Shown one piece after another: positions 25,697 through 34,680 of a DNA stretch of 34,790 nt. The position numbers and the translations under genes are program-made. Source of the stretch: Candidatus Delongbacteria bacterium (GTDB lineage Bacteria; UBA4055); the NCBI GenBank assembly GCA_027858225.1, contig JAQIDB010000069.1, positions 1-34,790 on the forward strand, written 5' to 3'. The notes beneath the pieces are model-generated. The model did no database searches and was not told the origin of the DNA. It saw only the letters and a list, made by a program, of their open reading frames with translations. The stretch's first letter is position 1; each line of letters begins with the position of its first letter.

Positions 25697-27751
25697 TTAT
25701 TTTTTTATATCAGTCACTGCGACAACATAGTAAAATCTTCGACTTTGGCTGTAAGCAATTCTCCAACTTTCACCATCATATGTTCCTACATCTAAAACAT
25801 CTTCAAATATTCCGTACGGATCTTCAGAAGCGTAAATTTTATAAGATGTTGCTCCGATCACAGGATCCCAGGTCAATTCAAGATAATTCCCAATAATTTC
25901 AGTCTTGATGTTCTTTGGTATTAAATGACTTCTCTGATCTTCAAATGCTCCCATATCAATAATTTCATTCATTATTCTAGGATTTCCAAATAGATCGAAC
26001 TGAGGTTGAAAAAGTTCTATTTCTGCACCTGAATCTATACAAACAGAACTTTCTGACAGACCACCGGGAATAAATTGAGTTTCATCAAATGATGGATCTG
26101 CATCAATATTATTATTATACCCATAAATCCCCTGAATGTCATTATTATAGGTAAAATATTCTTTATTCGAGTGAACTTGTGGTGTTATTCCTTCAGGACT
26201 GTTTCTTATAATATTATTCACAAAATAAGGCTTCGATCTAAAATTGAATACTGCACCCTGAGTATAGATCCCACTGGTTTCATAAATATAATTATCTATA
26301 GCTGTATTATTGTAAAAGTATGAATACGAATTAATAAAACATGCAACCGGACCATTATGCTGAGCATAGTTTTGATAGAAAAGATTATTATTTATTTGTG
26401 GCTGACAATTGGCAACTCCGATTGCTGCACCATAAAGAGCTGTATTGTATCTAAAAATATTGTTCTCAATAATTAATTTGGAAAAATTATTAATGAATAT
26501 AGCTCCACCGTAATATCCTGAAATATCCCATTCATCGTAACTGATCTTCTTTGCGTACTCAAATACCGCATATTTTATTGATGAACTATCGTTGGTGGAA
26601 AGAGTTTTATCGAAAACTAAACCTGCCCATGAGTATTTAATATCTGTATAATTATCCACAGGATCAGGATTTTCTGATGTAAATATAATTCTTTCATAGG
26701 CAGTACCTTCAGCGATTAAGGTTCCTTCAACATTTATTTTGTATGGACCTGTAAAAGAAAATACTGTACCTGCAGAAATTTTCAATGTAGTGCTATTATA
26801 AATAATTAAGTCGCTGGAAACTGAAACAGTATCGGCTTTAATTAGAGTATTCTCAGTAATGTTACCCTCTAAATTTATCTTATTTCCCTGCAAGACATTT
26901 GTGTAAGTTTTAGAAACTTTTATTTCCTTATCTTTAGCAATATAATATGTTTCACATCCGTACCCTTTCGCAGGTGATCCTTCTTCCAATCTAAAATCAA
27001 GCCCGTCAGGATTGATCAGCAGAGGATCTATATTTGTTATGTTATTATTAGGTGCCAAACTGGCATCTGCCCACTCTTGTGGTGGACCTCAACCATACTC
27101 TCAAAGCATTGAGAAATGTATCATTGGTTCATCAATATAACGATCGTTATAACTCCAATTCTCAGTGATCTCTGGAATGCCAAACCACGGAAACATCGAA
27201 AAAGAATAACTGGTTCCTGTTCGTAAAAAATCTGTCGGCAAGCTGTTATATTGAGGAAAATCAGGACCTGTAGTAATGCAGTTAACTACTAAATTTTTGT
27301 TGATTTCCATATCCAGTCCTGCACTTTCTAATCTGACACCATAATCAATGGAATTGTAAAATGTTACATTTTTTATAGAACCAAAGGGTATTATATAACC
27401 TCCCGCACCATTTGAACAACCGCTAAATCTAACTGTCCCATTTAAAATCACACAGCTGTCGATATCCAATTTATTTCCGGTATAACCAAAATTTATTTGA
27501 CCGTTCTTTAGATCAATTATTGCACCATACCCTTCGATCTTAACATTTATTTCATCTAACTTTTCATCATTGTATGTAAACGGATTGTAAAACCATCCTA
27601 AAAAAATACCGCCTTCATATACTTGACCTTTCTCAAGAATTACGACTTTATCATACTCCCCCGACGGCTGCCCAAGATCGTATGCTTCCTTTAATGTCAT
27701 TGCAGACAAATTTATTATCAGGATAAGTACTATTGAAATATATGATTTCAT
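25697..27751 (-). pseudogene. secreted beta-helix protein interrupted by two in-frame TGA codons
   Basis: One reading frame of 684 codons, broken by TGA at 27101-27103 and again at 27089-27091. Part one (27751-27101) has a signal peptide (YISIVLILIINLSA) and beta-helix coils. Part two (27088-25697) continues without frameshift, with right-handed parallel beta-helix repeats (NNLFYQNYAQHNGPVACFIN), DPLL and EGSPAKGYG motifs of that fold, and an FN3-like C-terminal domain (LELTWDPVIGATSYKIYASE to FYYVVAV). Intact it would be a surface-exposed polysaccharide-binding or adhesin-like protein. A GGAAG ribosome site precedes the start. TGA is a normal stop elsewhere here (rsmD and others), so loss of function is the plain reading; readthrough remains possible. 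Confidence 0.75.
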
Positions 27752-27983
27752 TTATCTTCCGTATTTTGATTAATTAAAAGTATAAAATATTTTAAAAGGA
27801 ATCAAGATGAAAAACGAGTTGACTAATAATAGTACCTATTAACACTTAAATAGTACTTTATCAAACTTTAACTTTCACGAATTTATAGCTACCTGAACCT
27901 TGCTTTTTCTTTGGCATAATATTTGCGATTAAAATAATCTTACTCACAGTTTATAAAAAAAAATTAATTATAAAGGAGCCAGT

Positions 27984-30900
27984 ATGTTAAAAAAAATCAG
28001 TATGATCTTTCTGATGCTTACATTAAGCGTTAAGTTATTCTCATTCGCAGGTGGGGACGGAACTGTAGGTGATCCTTATCAAATTAGTAATGTTGATGAG
28101 CTTCAAAACATGAATTTGTTCAAGAGTGCAAACTATATCGTTATTAACGATATTGATGCAAGCATTACTACAACTTGGAACAGTGGACAAGGATTTATAC
28201 CTGTAGGCTACTGGATGAATGAATTCACAGGTACATTAGATGGTCAGAATTACATTATATCTAATTTGTACATAAATAATAGTAATAATGACACTGGATT
28301 ATTTGGTATTATCTATTATACTGAAATTGCTAATATTATTCTGGAAAATGTTGATTTTACGACATCGCAATTCTCGGGTGGTTTAGTCGGTGTTAACAAC
28401 AATAGTACTATTAATAATTGCCATACATCTGGAAGTATTATTTCGGATGAAGTTTCAGTTGGTGGTTTAGTAGGATATAATGATTCTGGAATTATTAATA
28501 ATAGCCATAGTGCATGCAATACTTCTGGAGGATACAGGGTTGGTGGTTTAGTTGGAAATAATAATGGAAATATAACCAACAGTTATAGTGAAGGGAATGT
28601 ATCTACTACGAGAGGTCCTGCAGGTGGATTTACGGGATTTGTTTTGGGTGGTAATATCTTAAACTGCTATTCTTTAGGTAATACTACTACTTTAATTAAT
28701 AGTATCAGTGGTGGTTTTATTGGTCAAGTTTTTTTGGATATGGATTCAGTGATAATAACAAATTGCTATTCAAAAGGTATTGTTACTGGAGATTCTTTAG
28801 TTGGTGGGTTTATTGGAGGTAAAGTAGACTTAGGGGGACCCGAAGTAATCACCAATTGCTATTGGGATATTGAAACATCCGGACAGGCAACTTCAGAAGG
28901 TGGAACAGGTAAAACAACTGCTGAGATGAACACTCAAGCGACCTTTTTAAACTGGGATTTTGCAACACCTGTGTGGGAGATACATTCTGCTTTAAATAGT
29001 GGATACCCATATTTAGAGTGGCAAGGACTAGTACCACCTTTTGCAGGTGGAGACGGAACTGTAGGTGATCCTTATCAAATTAGTAATGCTGTCGAGCTTC
29101 AAAATATGAATTTGGTTTTGAGTGCAAATTATATCATCGTTAACGATATAGATGCAAGCATTACTACAACTTGGAATAGTGGAGCAGGATTTATACCTGT
29201 TGGTGATGATACCAATAAATTTACTGGTACATTAGATGGTCAAAACTACACTATCTTTAACGTGTATATCAACAACATAACTCATTACAATGGGTTGTTT
29301 GGTGCAATCGATCATACTGAAGTTTCTAATATTATACTAGCTAATGTTGATATTACTACATCAAGTTTTTCAGGTGGTCTGGTAGGATTTAACAATTATA
29401 GTACTATTAACAATTGCCATACAACTGGAGATATTACTGCAAATGGAAGTGCTATTGGTGGATTAGTTGGAGAGAATCGTTTTGGGGAAATAAATAATAG
29501 TCATAGTTCATGCAATACTTCTGGAGAATACGAAGTTGGAGGTTTAGTAGGAGTTATTAATGGAAATATTAGCAATAGCTATAGTGAAGGGAATGTTGAA
29601 AGTACTTTATGGGGTATTGTAGGAGGATTTGCAGGAAGAATTTATAGTGGTGACATTTCAACTTGCTACTCTTTAGGAGATGTAACAAGTTTTGATGGAA
29701 GTGCAGGCGGTTTTATTGGTAATTTCGATGCAGTGGATGGAGAAATCAATATTATAAATTGCTATAGTGAAGGAAATATTATTGCTACCGATGGTATAGT
29801 AGGTGGCTTTATTGGTCAATCCTGGGTTGATATGGGATCAGTTACTATTACAAACAGCTTTTCTACTGGTTTTGTAGACGGAGTTTCTGGAACTGGTGGT
29901 TTTATTGGTAATTCTATGAGCATGATGGGAACAATCGATATAACAAATTGCTACTGGGATATTGAAACTTCAGGACAAGCAACTTCAGACGGTGGAACTG
30001 GTAAAACAACTGCTGAGATGAACACTCAATCAACCTTTACTAACTGGGATTTTACTACTCCTATATGGATTATACATTCTGCTTTAAATAGTGGATACCC
30101 ATATTTAGAGTGGCAGGGACTAATACCACCTTTCGCAGGTGGCGACGGAACTGTAGGTGATCCTTATCAAATTAGTAACGTTGATGAGCTTCAAAACATG
30201 AATTTGTATTTGAGTGCAAACTATATTGTTGTAAATGATATTGATGCAAGTATTACAACCACTTGGAATAGTGGAGAAGGATTTATCCCTATAGGCTATT
30301 GGTTGAATGAATTCACAGGTACGTTAGATGGTCAGGATTACACTATCTCTAACTTGTACATAAATAATAGTAATAATGACACTGGGTTATTTGGTATTAT
30401 CAAAGATACTGAGGTTGCTAATATTATACTGGAAAATGTTGATTATACGACATCCGATTATTCTGGTGGTTTAACCGGAGTTAACAATAACAGTACTATT
30501 ACCAATTGCCATACGTCCGGAAGTATTACTTCAGATGGATATACAGTCGGTGGTTTAGTTGGATTTAATGATAATGGAAGTATTTATAATAGCCATAGTG
30601 AGGGCAATACTTCTGGAGGATCAAAGATTGGTGGTTTAGTTGGAGATAATAGTGGAAATATTGACAATAGTCATAGCGCATGCATTACTTCTGGCGAAAG
30701 CCATGTTGGAGGTTTAGTTGGAAGTAGTTTGGGAAATATTAACAACAGCTATAGTGAAGGAGATGTTGTATCAAGCATTGATTATGGAGAAGTAGGAGGA
30801 TTTGCAGGATATGTTTTTGCCGGCAATATTTCAAATTGCTATTCTATAGGGGATGCAACAAGCTTAAACGGTAACTGTGGTGGTTTTATAGGTTTTATCG

Positions 30901-31580
30901 ATGCGATGATGGAAACAGTCACTATTACAAACTGCTATTCATTAGGAGATGCTTCAACTTCTGGAGGCGTAGTAGGTGGATTTATTGGTAATTGCATGTC
31001 TTTCTCAATGGAACCAATCACTATTACAAACTGCTTTTCTACTGGTTTTATGACAGGAATTTCATCAACTGGTGGATTTATTGGCGAAGATATGAGTATG
31101 GAACCATCGCTTATTACAAGCTGCTACTGGGATGTTGAAACTTCAGGACAAGCAACAAGTGTCGGTGGAACTGGTAAAACAACTGCTGAGATGATGGTAC
31201 AAGCGAATTATGTGAGTTGGGATTTTACTACTCCTATATGGAATATACATTCTGCTTTAAATAGTGGATACCCATATCTAGAGTGGCAAGGGTTAATTCA
31301 ACCTTTAAGTGCACCTCAAAATGTTGTAGCTGAAGTTGTTGGATTAGATTTTAATTTAACTTGGGATGCTGTTAGTGGAGCAACAGGATATAAAGTATAT
31401 GCCTCTATAGATCCTAATGGTACTTATGCTGATATTTCTCTTGATGGAGTATTTGGTGAAGAAAGTTGGAGTTACGAGTATATCGATAATAAAATGTTCT
31501 ACTATGTTGTTGCTGTAGATGGCGGGAAATTGCCAGTGACGAAGAAGAACGTTATCAGAAACAACAGCAAAGTAAGATAG
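27984..31580 (+). CDS. secreted GLUG-repeat surface protein
   Basis: 1198 residues. After a signal peptide (1-20) come three long tandem repeats starting FAGGDGTVGDPYQISN at residues 21, 353 and 717 (about 332, 364 and 390 residues), each a run of GLUG motifs such as VGGLVGYNDSGIINNSHS and a closing CYWDIETSGQATS. From about 1108 an FN3-like domain (NLTWDAVSGATGYKVYASID to FYYVVAVDGG) ends the protein, resembling that of the divergent neighbour at 25697. GLUG proteins are IgA-peptidase-like or adhesin surface proteins; the exact ligand is unknown. AAGGAG precedes the ATG. A terminator follows at 31600. No sortase or type IX sorting tail is evident. Confidence 0.85.
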   Translation: MLKKISMIFLMLTLSVKLFSFAGGDGTVGDPYQISNVDELQNMNLFKSANYIVINDIDASITTTWNSGQGFIPVGYWMNEFTGTLDGQNYIISNLYINNSNNDTGLFGIIYYTEIANIILENVDFTTSQFSGGLVGVNNNSTINNCHTSGSIISDEVSVGGLVGYNDSGIINNSHSACNTSGGYRVGGLVGNNNGNITNSYSEGNVSTTRGPAGGFTGFVLGGNILNCYSLGNTTTLINSISGGFIGQVFLDMDSVIITNCYSKGIVTGDSLVGGFIGGKVDLGGPEVITNCYWDIETSGQATSEGGTGKTTAEMNTQATFLNWDFATPVWEIHSALNSGYPYLEWQGLVPPFAGGDGTVGDPYQISNAVELQNMNLVLSANYIIVNDIDASITTTWNSGAGFIPVGDDTNKFTGTLDGQNYTIFNVYINNITHYNGLFGAIDHTEVSNIILANVDITTSSFSGGLVGFNNYSTINNCHTTGDITANGSAIGGLVGENRFGEINNSHSSCNTSGEYEVGGLVGVINGNISNSYSEGNVESTLWGIVGGFAGRIYSGDISTCYSLGDVTSFDGSAGGFIGNFDAVDGEINIINCYSEGNIIATDGIVGGFIGQSWVDMGSVTITNSFSTGFVDGVSGTGGFIGNSMSMMGTIDITNCYWDIETSGQATSDGGTGKTTAEMNTQSTFTNWDFTTPIWIIHSALNSGYPYLEWQGLIPPFAGGDGTVGDPYQISNVDELQNMNLYLSANYIVVNDIDASITTTWNSGEGFIPIGYWLNEFTGTLDGQDYTISNLYINNSNNDTGLFGIIKDTEVANIILENVDYTTSDYSGGLTGVNNNSTITNCHTSGSITSDGYTVGGLVGFNDNGSIYNSHSEGNTSGGSKIGGLVGDNSGNIDNSHSACITSGESHVGGLVGSSLGNINNSYSEGDVVSSIDYGEVGGFAGYVFAGNISNCYSIGDATSLNGNCGGFIGFIDAMMETVTITNCYSLGDASTSGGVVGGFIGNCMSFSMEPITITNCFSTGFMTGISSTGGFIGEDMSMEPSLITSCYWDVETSGQATSVGGTGKTTAEMMVQANYVSWDFTTPIWNIHSALNSGYPYLEWQGLIQPLSAPQNVVAEVVGLDFNLTWDAVSGATGYKVYASIDPNGTYADISLDGVFGEESWSYEYIDNKMFYYVVAVDGGKLPVTKKNVIRNNSKVR
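28044..31305 (+). repeat. three tandem coding repeats of the GLUG protein
   Basis: Copies begin at 28044, 29040 and 30132 with nearly identical DNA (GCAGGTGGxGACGGAACTG) and run to 31305. Copies 1 and 3 share the most, including GGCTAYTGG-type segments missing from copy 2. The near identity at their starts suggests recent duplication or continuing recombination between copies. Confidence 0.85.
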
Positions 31581-31599
31581 ATGCTAGTGTGACTCTCTT

Positions 31600-31630
31600 A
31601 AGGCAGACTATTTAGTCTGCCTTTCTTATT
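31600..31630 (+). terminator. terminator after the GLUG gene
   Basis: AAGGCAGACTA (31600-31610) pairs with TAGTCTGCCTT (31613-31623) and is followed by TCTTATTT. The spacing to the stop codon at 31580 is 20 bases. Confidence 0.75.
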
Positions 31631-31719
31631 TCTGACAATGCTGTCTTACATTTAAACTTGATAAATTCAATGAAAGTCTATAAATTAAAATTCTTGAAAT
31701 TAATGAATATGGATTTAGT

Positions 31720-32451
31720 ATGAAACCATTTATTAGAACATCCATTCTAGCTATAATCATAGCTCTATTTATCCTGGGTTGCTGCAATGTAACAGAATCA
31801 GAATCTGATATTCAAATTACTATCGAGCAGATGTACTCAAATGCTATATCTGATGCGATTTTAGCTGAAGAAAGTGAAATTTATGATGGTCTGACCGCAA
31901 TTATTCCAAGTAATCCTGATCTCCTTTGGTCGCCAGATAGTTCGCAGGTACTAGTAATAAGCTGGACAAGGTACCCTGATAGTTATCCTGTCGATAGTAC
32001 AATTACCTGTTGGTGGGGAGATACTTGGGTCACAGCTGTTCCTGATCTGGAAAAATGGGTTACTAACCATGCTATTGATGTAAATGAACCTTCATTACGT
32101 TTTAGACAATTATTAGGACTCCCTCCTGTATCAGAGCATTCTCATTTTGTGGAATTTTGGGCTTCACCTGAAGATCTTTTTCGACCTGCACCAGATTCTG
32201 AGATCACTGATAATATCTGTGAACTTGCTTTTTCTGATAGTGTAGATACAGAATATGTAGATTGGTTCAATAGTAATATTTTGTATTCTTATTTTCCTCA
32301 AAGGTATCCTTGGACACGATTGGGTTATACTTATGACTGGGGTAGCGAAAATACAGAAATTGGATTATCTGAATTTGTACTCCGACAAGATGCAGATATA
32401 GTTGTTGAAAGAGTTATATCCACAAATGAATTTGTTTCTCTGATAAAATAA
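31720..32451 (+). CDS. conserved lipoprotein of unknown function
   Basis: 243 residues with signal and lipobox ILGC, Cys at 21. The mature part holds strongly patterned segments: SPDSSQVLVISWTRYPDSYP, WWGDTWVTAVPDLEKWV, LRFRQLLGLPP, and PWTRLGYTYDWG (197-208) with following GLSEFVL. These aromatic, Arg- and Asp-rich motifs look like a conserved uncharacterised family rather than drift, but I cannot name a function. It precedes cutC by 14 bases on the same strand, so the two may be cotranscribed. Confidence 0.7.
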   Translation: MKPFIRTSILAIIIALFILGCCNVTESESDIQITIEQMYSNAISDAILAEESEIYDGLTAIIPSNPDLLWSPDSSQVLVISWTRYPDSYPVDSTITCWWGDTWVTAVPDLEKWVTNHAIDVNEPSLRFRQLLGLPPVSEHSHFVEFWASPEDLFRPAPDSEITDNICELAFSDSVDTEYVDWFNSNILYSYFPQRYPWTRLGYTYDWGSENTEIGLSEFVLRQDADIVVERVISTNEFVSLIK

Positions 32452-32465
32452 ATTAATGGATAAAC

Positions 32466-33203
32466 ATGAAAAAATTTAAACTAGAAATATGTCTTGATTC
32501 TGTTGAGTCAGCTATTGAATCTGAAAAAGGTGGTGCTGACAGAGTAGAACTTTGTGATAATCTTATCGAGGGAGGTACAACTCCATCCTACGGATCTATC
32601 AAAGTTTCCAGAGAAAAAATCAGCATTGGACTTCAGGTCATAATCAGACCGAGAGGTGGTGATTTCTGTTATTCTGATATCGAATTTGAGGTTATGAAGC
32701 AGGATATTATTCAATACCGAGAACTTGGTGTTGACGGTGTTGTCATAGGTATCTTAAAGACTGATGGAACTATTGACATAGAAAGAACTAAAGAACTTAT
32801 AGAACTTGCAAGACCGATGAATGTTACTTTTCACAGAGCTTTTGATATGACTGTCGATCCATTCGTAGCTTTAGAAGATATCATTAAAATCGGAGCAGAT
32901 AGGATCTTAACTTCGGGACAACAGAAAAGTGCAATTGATGGCTCTTCCCTGATAGCTGAGCTCATACAAAAAGCCGGCAATAGAATAATCATCATGCCTG
33001 GAGCTGGTCTCAGAGAGAATAATGTAACAGAGTTTATCAGAGAGACAAATGCATCTGAAATCCACCTTGCAGTTCATAGAAAAATTGATAGCAGAATGAC
33101 TTTTAGACCTGACCATATTCACATGGGTGGAGAGATGTCTGAATTTGAATCTAAGATCACAGATGCTGAAGCTATCAAAAGAATAAAATCACTGGAAATA
33201 TAA
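32466..33203 (+). CDS. cutC: copper homeostasis protein CutC
   Basis: TIM-barrel protein of 245 residues linked to copper tolerance and, in some bacteria, of disputed role. Family signatures: GGADRVELCDNLIEGGTTPS (22-41), VIIRPRGGDFCYSD (58-71) and VTFHRAFDMTVDP, then ILTSGQQKSAIDG. No signal peptide, so cytoplasmic. Its TAA overlaps the ATG of the next gene by one base (TAATG), so translation is coupled to the M81 peptidase. No copper-binding export genes or regulator are nearby. Confidence 0.9.
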   Translation: MKKFKLEICLDSVESAIESEKGGADRVELCDNLIEGGTTPSYGSIKVSREKISIGLQVIIRPRGGDFCYSDIEFEVMKQDIIQYRELGVDGVVIGILKTDGTIDIERTKELIELARPMNVTFHRAFDMTVDPFVALEDIIKIGADRILTSGQQKSAIDGSSLIAELIQKAGNRIIIMPGAGLRENNVTEFIRETNASEIHLAVHRKIDSRMTFRPDHIHMGGEMSEFESKITDAEAIKRIKSLEI

Positions 33204-34621
33204 TGAAAATTGCTATAGGTGGGTTTTTCCATGAATCAAATAGTTTTAATCCTATCATTACAGATGAAAAAGATTTTATAGTTTTTCACAAAGAAGAAAT
33301 ATTCTCAAATGCTGATAGCTACATCATGGCTAAAGGTATAATTGAATATTTTGAAAAATATCCTGATTACGAGATACTACCTACGATTTTCGCAAAAGCT
33401 GTACCCAACGGACTCATCAGCAAAGAATATTATATCTACCTGAAAGAGAAGTTTTTTGAATATATCAGATCCTACGGGAAATTGGATGCAATTGTTTTAG
33501 CTTTGCACGGTTCAATGAGAATTGTTGACATCGGAGATGCGGAAGGTGATCTACTTTCTGATCTCAGAAAAATTTATCCGGATATCCCGATCATTTGCGG
33601 CTTGGATATGCACGCAACAATAACAAATAAAATGACCAGTAATGCCAATGCTTTCGTAGGTTTTAAAACTGCTCCGCATATAGATGTTTATGAAACAGGT
33701 GAAAAAGCTGCTGAAATATGTAGATTAACTTTAGAGAACAAACTTGATCTGCAAATGGGTTTAGCTAAATTACCGATCATGATAGCAGGAGAAAAGTCAG
33801 AAACCGATTCCGAACCAATGAGATCTTTGATATCTGAGTTAAAAGAATATGAAAAAAATGACGAAATCTTAGCAGCATCATATTTACTTGGATTTCCCTG
33901 GGCCGATTCGGAAGATAATGGAGTTACAACTCTAGTCGTCACTAAAGGAAATAAGCAAAAGGCTTCTGAGGTAGCTATAAAGTTATCTGGAATGTTCAAG
34001 AAAAAGAGCTCTGAGTTTAATTTCTCTGTCCCTTCCTATGAACCTGAAAAAGCTTTGAAGATCGCATTAGATCAAAGTGAAAAACTTACGTTCCTATCTG
34101 ACTCAGGAGATAATCCTACAGCAGGTTCTACAGGTGATAATACAACAATGCTTAAGCTTCTGATTAATGAAAAAGAAAGAATTTTATCACTGAATAAAAA
34201 TATCCTTGTAGCAGGTATTTATGATACTAAAGCTATAAACTATTGCTCTGATCATATCGGGGAAACTATCTCTATTACAGTCTGTGGTTTCTATGATACA
34301 ATGAACTGCACTCCGGTAGAGCTTACAGGAAAAGTTATAAAGAACTGGGGACCGTTCAGCTCAGACATGGTACTTTTTTCAACAGAAATCTTTGAACTGA
34401 TAATCGTATCTAAACATATTGGTTTTACTGATGTTACAATGTTTGAAGCAATGGATATTGACTATATAAATAAAGACCTTATCGTTGTAAAACTGGGGTA
34501 CTTGACCGATCCATTCAAGAAAATTGCAAATACATCTATTTTAGCACTAACCAAAGGATGCACGAACGAATTACTATCTGATTTACCTTATGAGAATAAA
34601 GATGAGTATGTGTTTGTTTAA
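33203..34621 (+). CDS. M81 (MlrC-type) metallopeptidase
   Basis: Member of the M81 family named for microcystinase C, which hydrolyses linear microcystin; most members act on other, unknown peptides or amides. The opening GGFFHESNSFNP (6-17), LALHGSM with His102, LDMHA with Asp135 and His137, FKTAPHIDVYETG with His159 are the expected zinc-ligand regions, and DSGDNPTAGSTGDN at 300-313 is the C-terminal family motif. 472 residues is typical. Cytoplasmic. It starts inside the cutC stop codon. An IS element lies just beyond its end. Confidence 0.9.
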   Translation: MKIAIGGFFHESNSFNPIITDEKDFIVFHKEEIFSNADSYIMAKGIIEYFEKYPDYEILPTIFAKAVPNGLISKEYYIYLKEKFFEYIRSYGKLDAIVLALHGSMRIVDIGDAEGDLLSDLRKIYPDIPIICGLDMHATITNKMTSNANAFVGFKTAPHIDVYETGEKAAEICRLTLENKLDLQMGLAKLPIMIAGEKSETDSEPMRSLISELKEYEKNDEILAASYLLGFPWADSEDNGVTTLVVTKGNKQKASEVAIKLSGMFKKKSSEFNFSVPSYEPEKALKIALDQSEKLTFLSDSGDNPTAGSTGDNTTMLKLLINEKERILSLNKNILVAGIYDTKAINYCSDHIGETISITVCGFYDTMNCTPVELTGKVIKNWGPFSSDMVLFSTEIFELIIVSKHIGFTDVTMFEAMDIDYINKDLIVVKLGYLTDPFKKIANTSILALTKGCTNELLSDLPYENKDEYVFV

Positions 34622-34662
34622 CTAAAACCTAGTTAAGAATATCGGAAAAATTTAATACAATT

Positions 34663-34680
34663 AAAGGCAGACATAATCTG
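34663..34680 (+). terminator. remnant of a terminator cut by an insertion element
   Basis: AAAGGCAGA (34663-34671) has only its first partner bases TCTG (34677-34680); the expected CCTTT is replaced by TACCC. Compare the intact, similar stem at 31600-31623 (AAGGCAGACTA with TAGTCTGCCTT). This suggests the IS element at the window's edge inserted into the 3' arm. Inference, not proof. Confidence 0.4.

Noticed and set aside
27058-27103. Second gene beginning at the TTG of 27058
   Set aside because: It has no ribosome site or signal peptide, and continues the upstream beta-helix frame exactly; one interrupted gene explains both parts better.
27089-27103. Selenocysteine insertion at the two TGA codons
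   Set aside because: A six-pair hairpin follows, but it does not have a convincing SECIS layout, and a secreted beta-helix protein has no evident use for selenocysteine. Not excluded.
27089-27103. Genetic code with TGA as tryptophan
   Set aside because: TGA ends rsmD at 11200-11202, the lipoprotein at 24823 and others within overlapping operons, and TGG is used for Trp throughout.
28316-29037. Minus-strand open frames within the GLUG gene
   Set aside because: Antisense shadows of repeated motifs; no starts or signals.
28044-31305. CRISPR-like array
   Set aside because: The repeats are about 1 kb long and part of a continuous coding frame; no short repeats with unique spacers are seen anywhere in the window.
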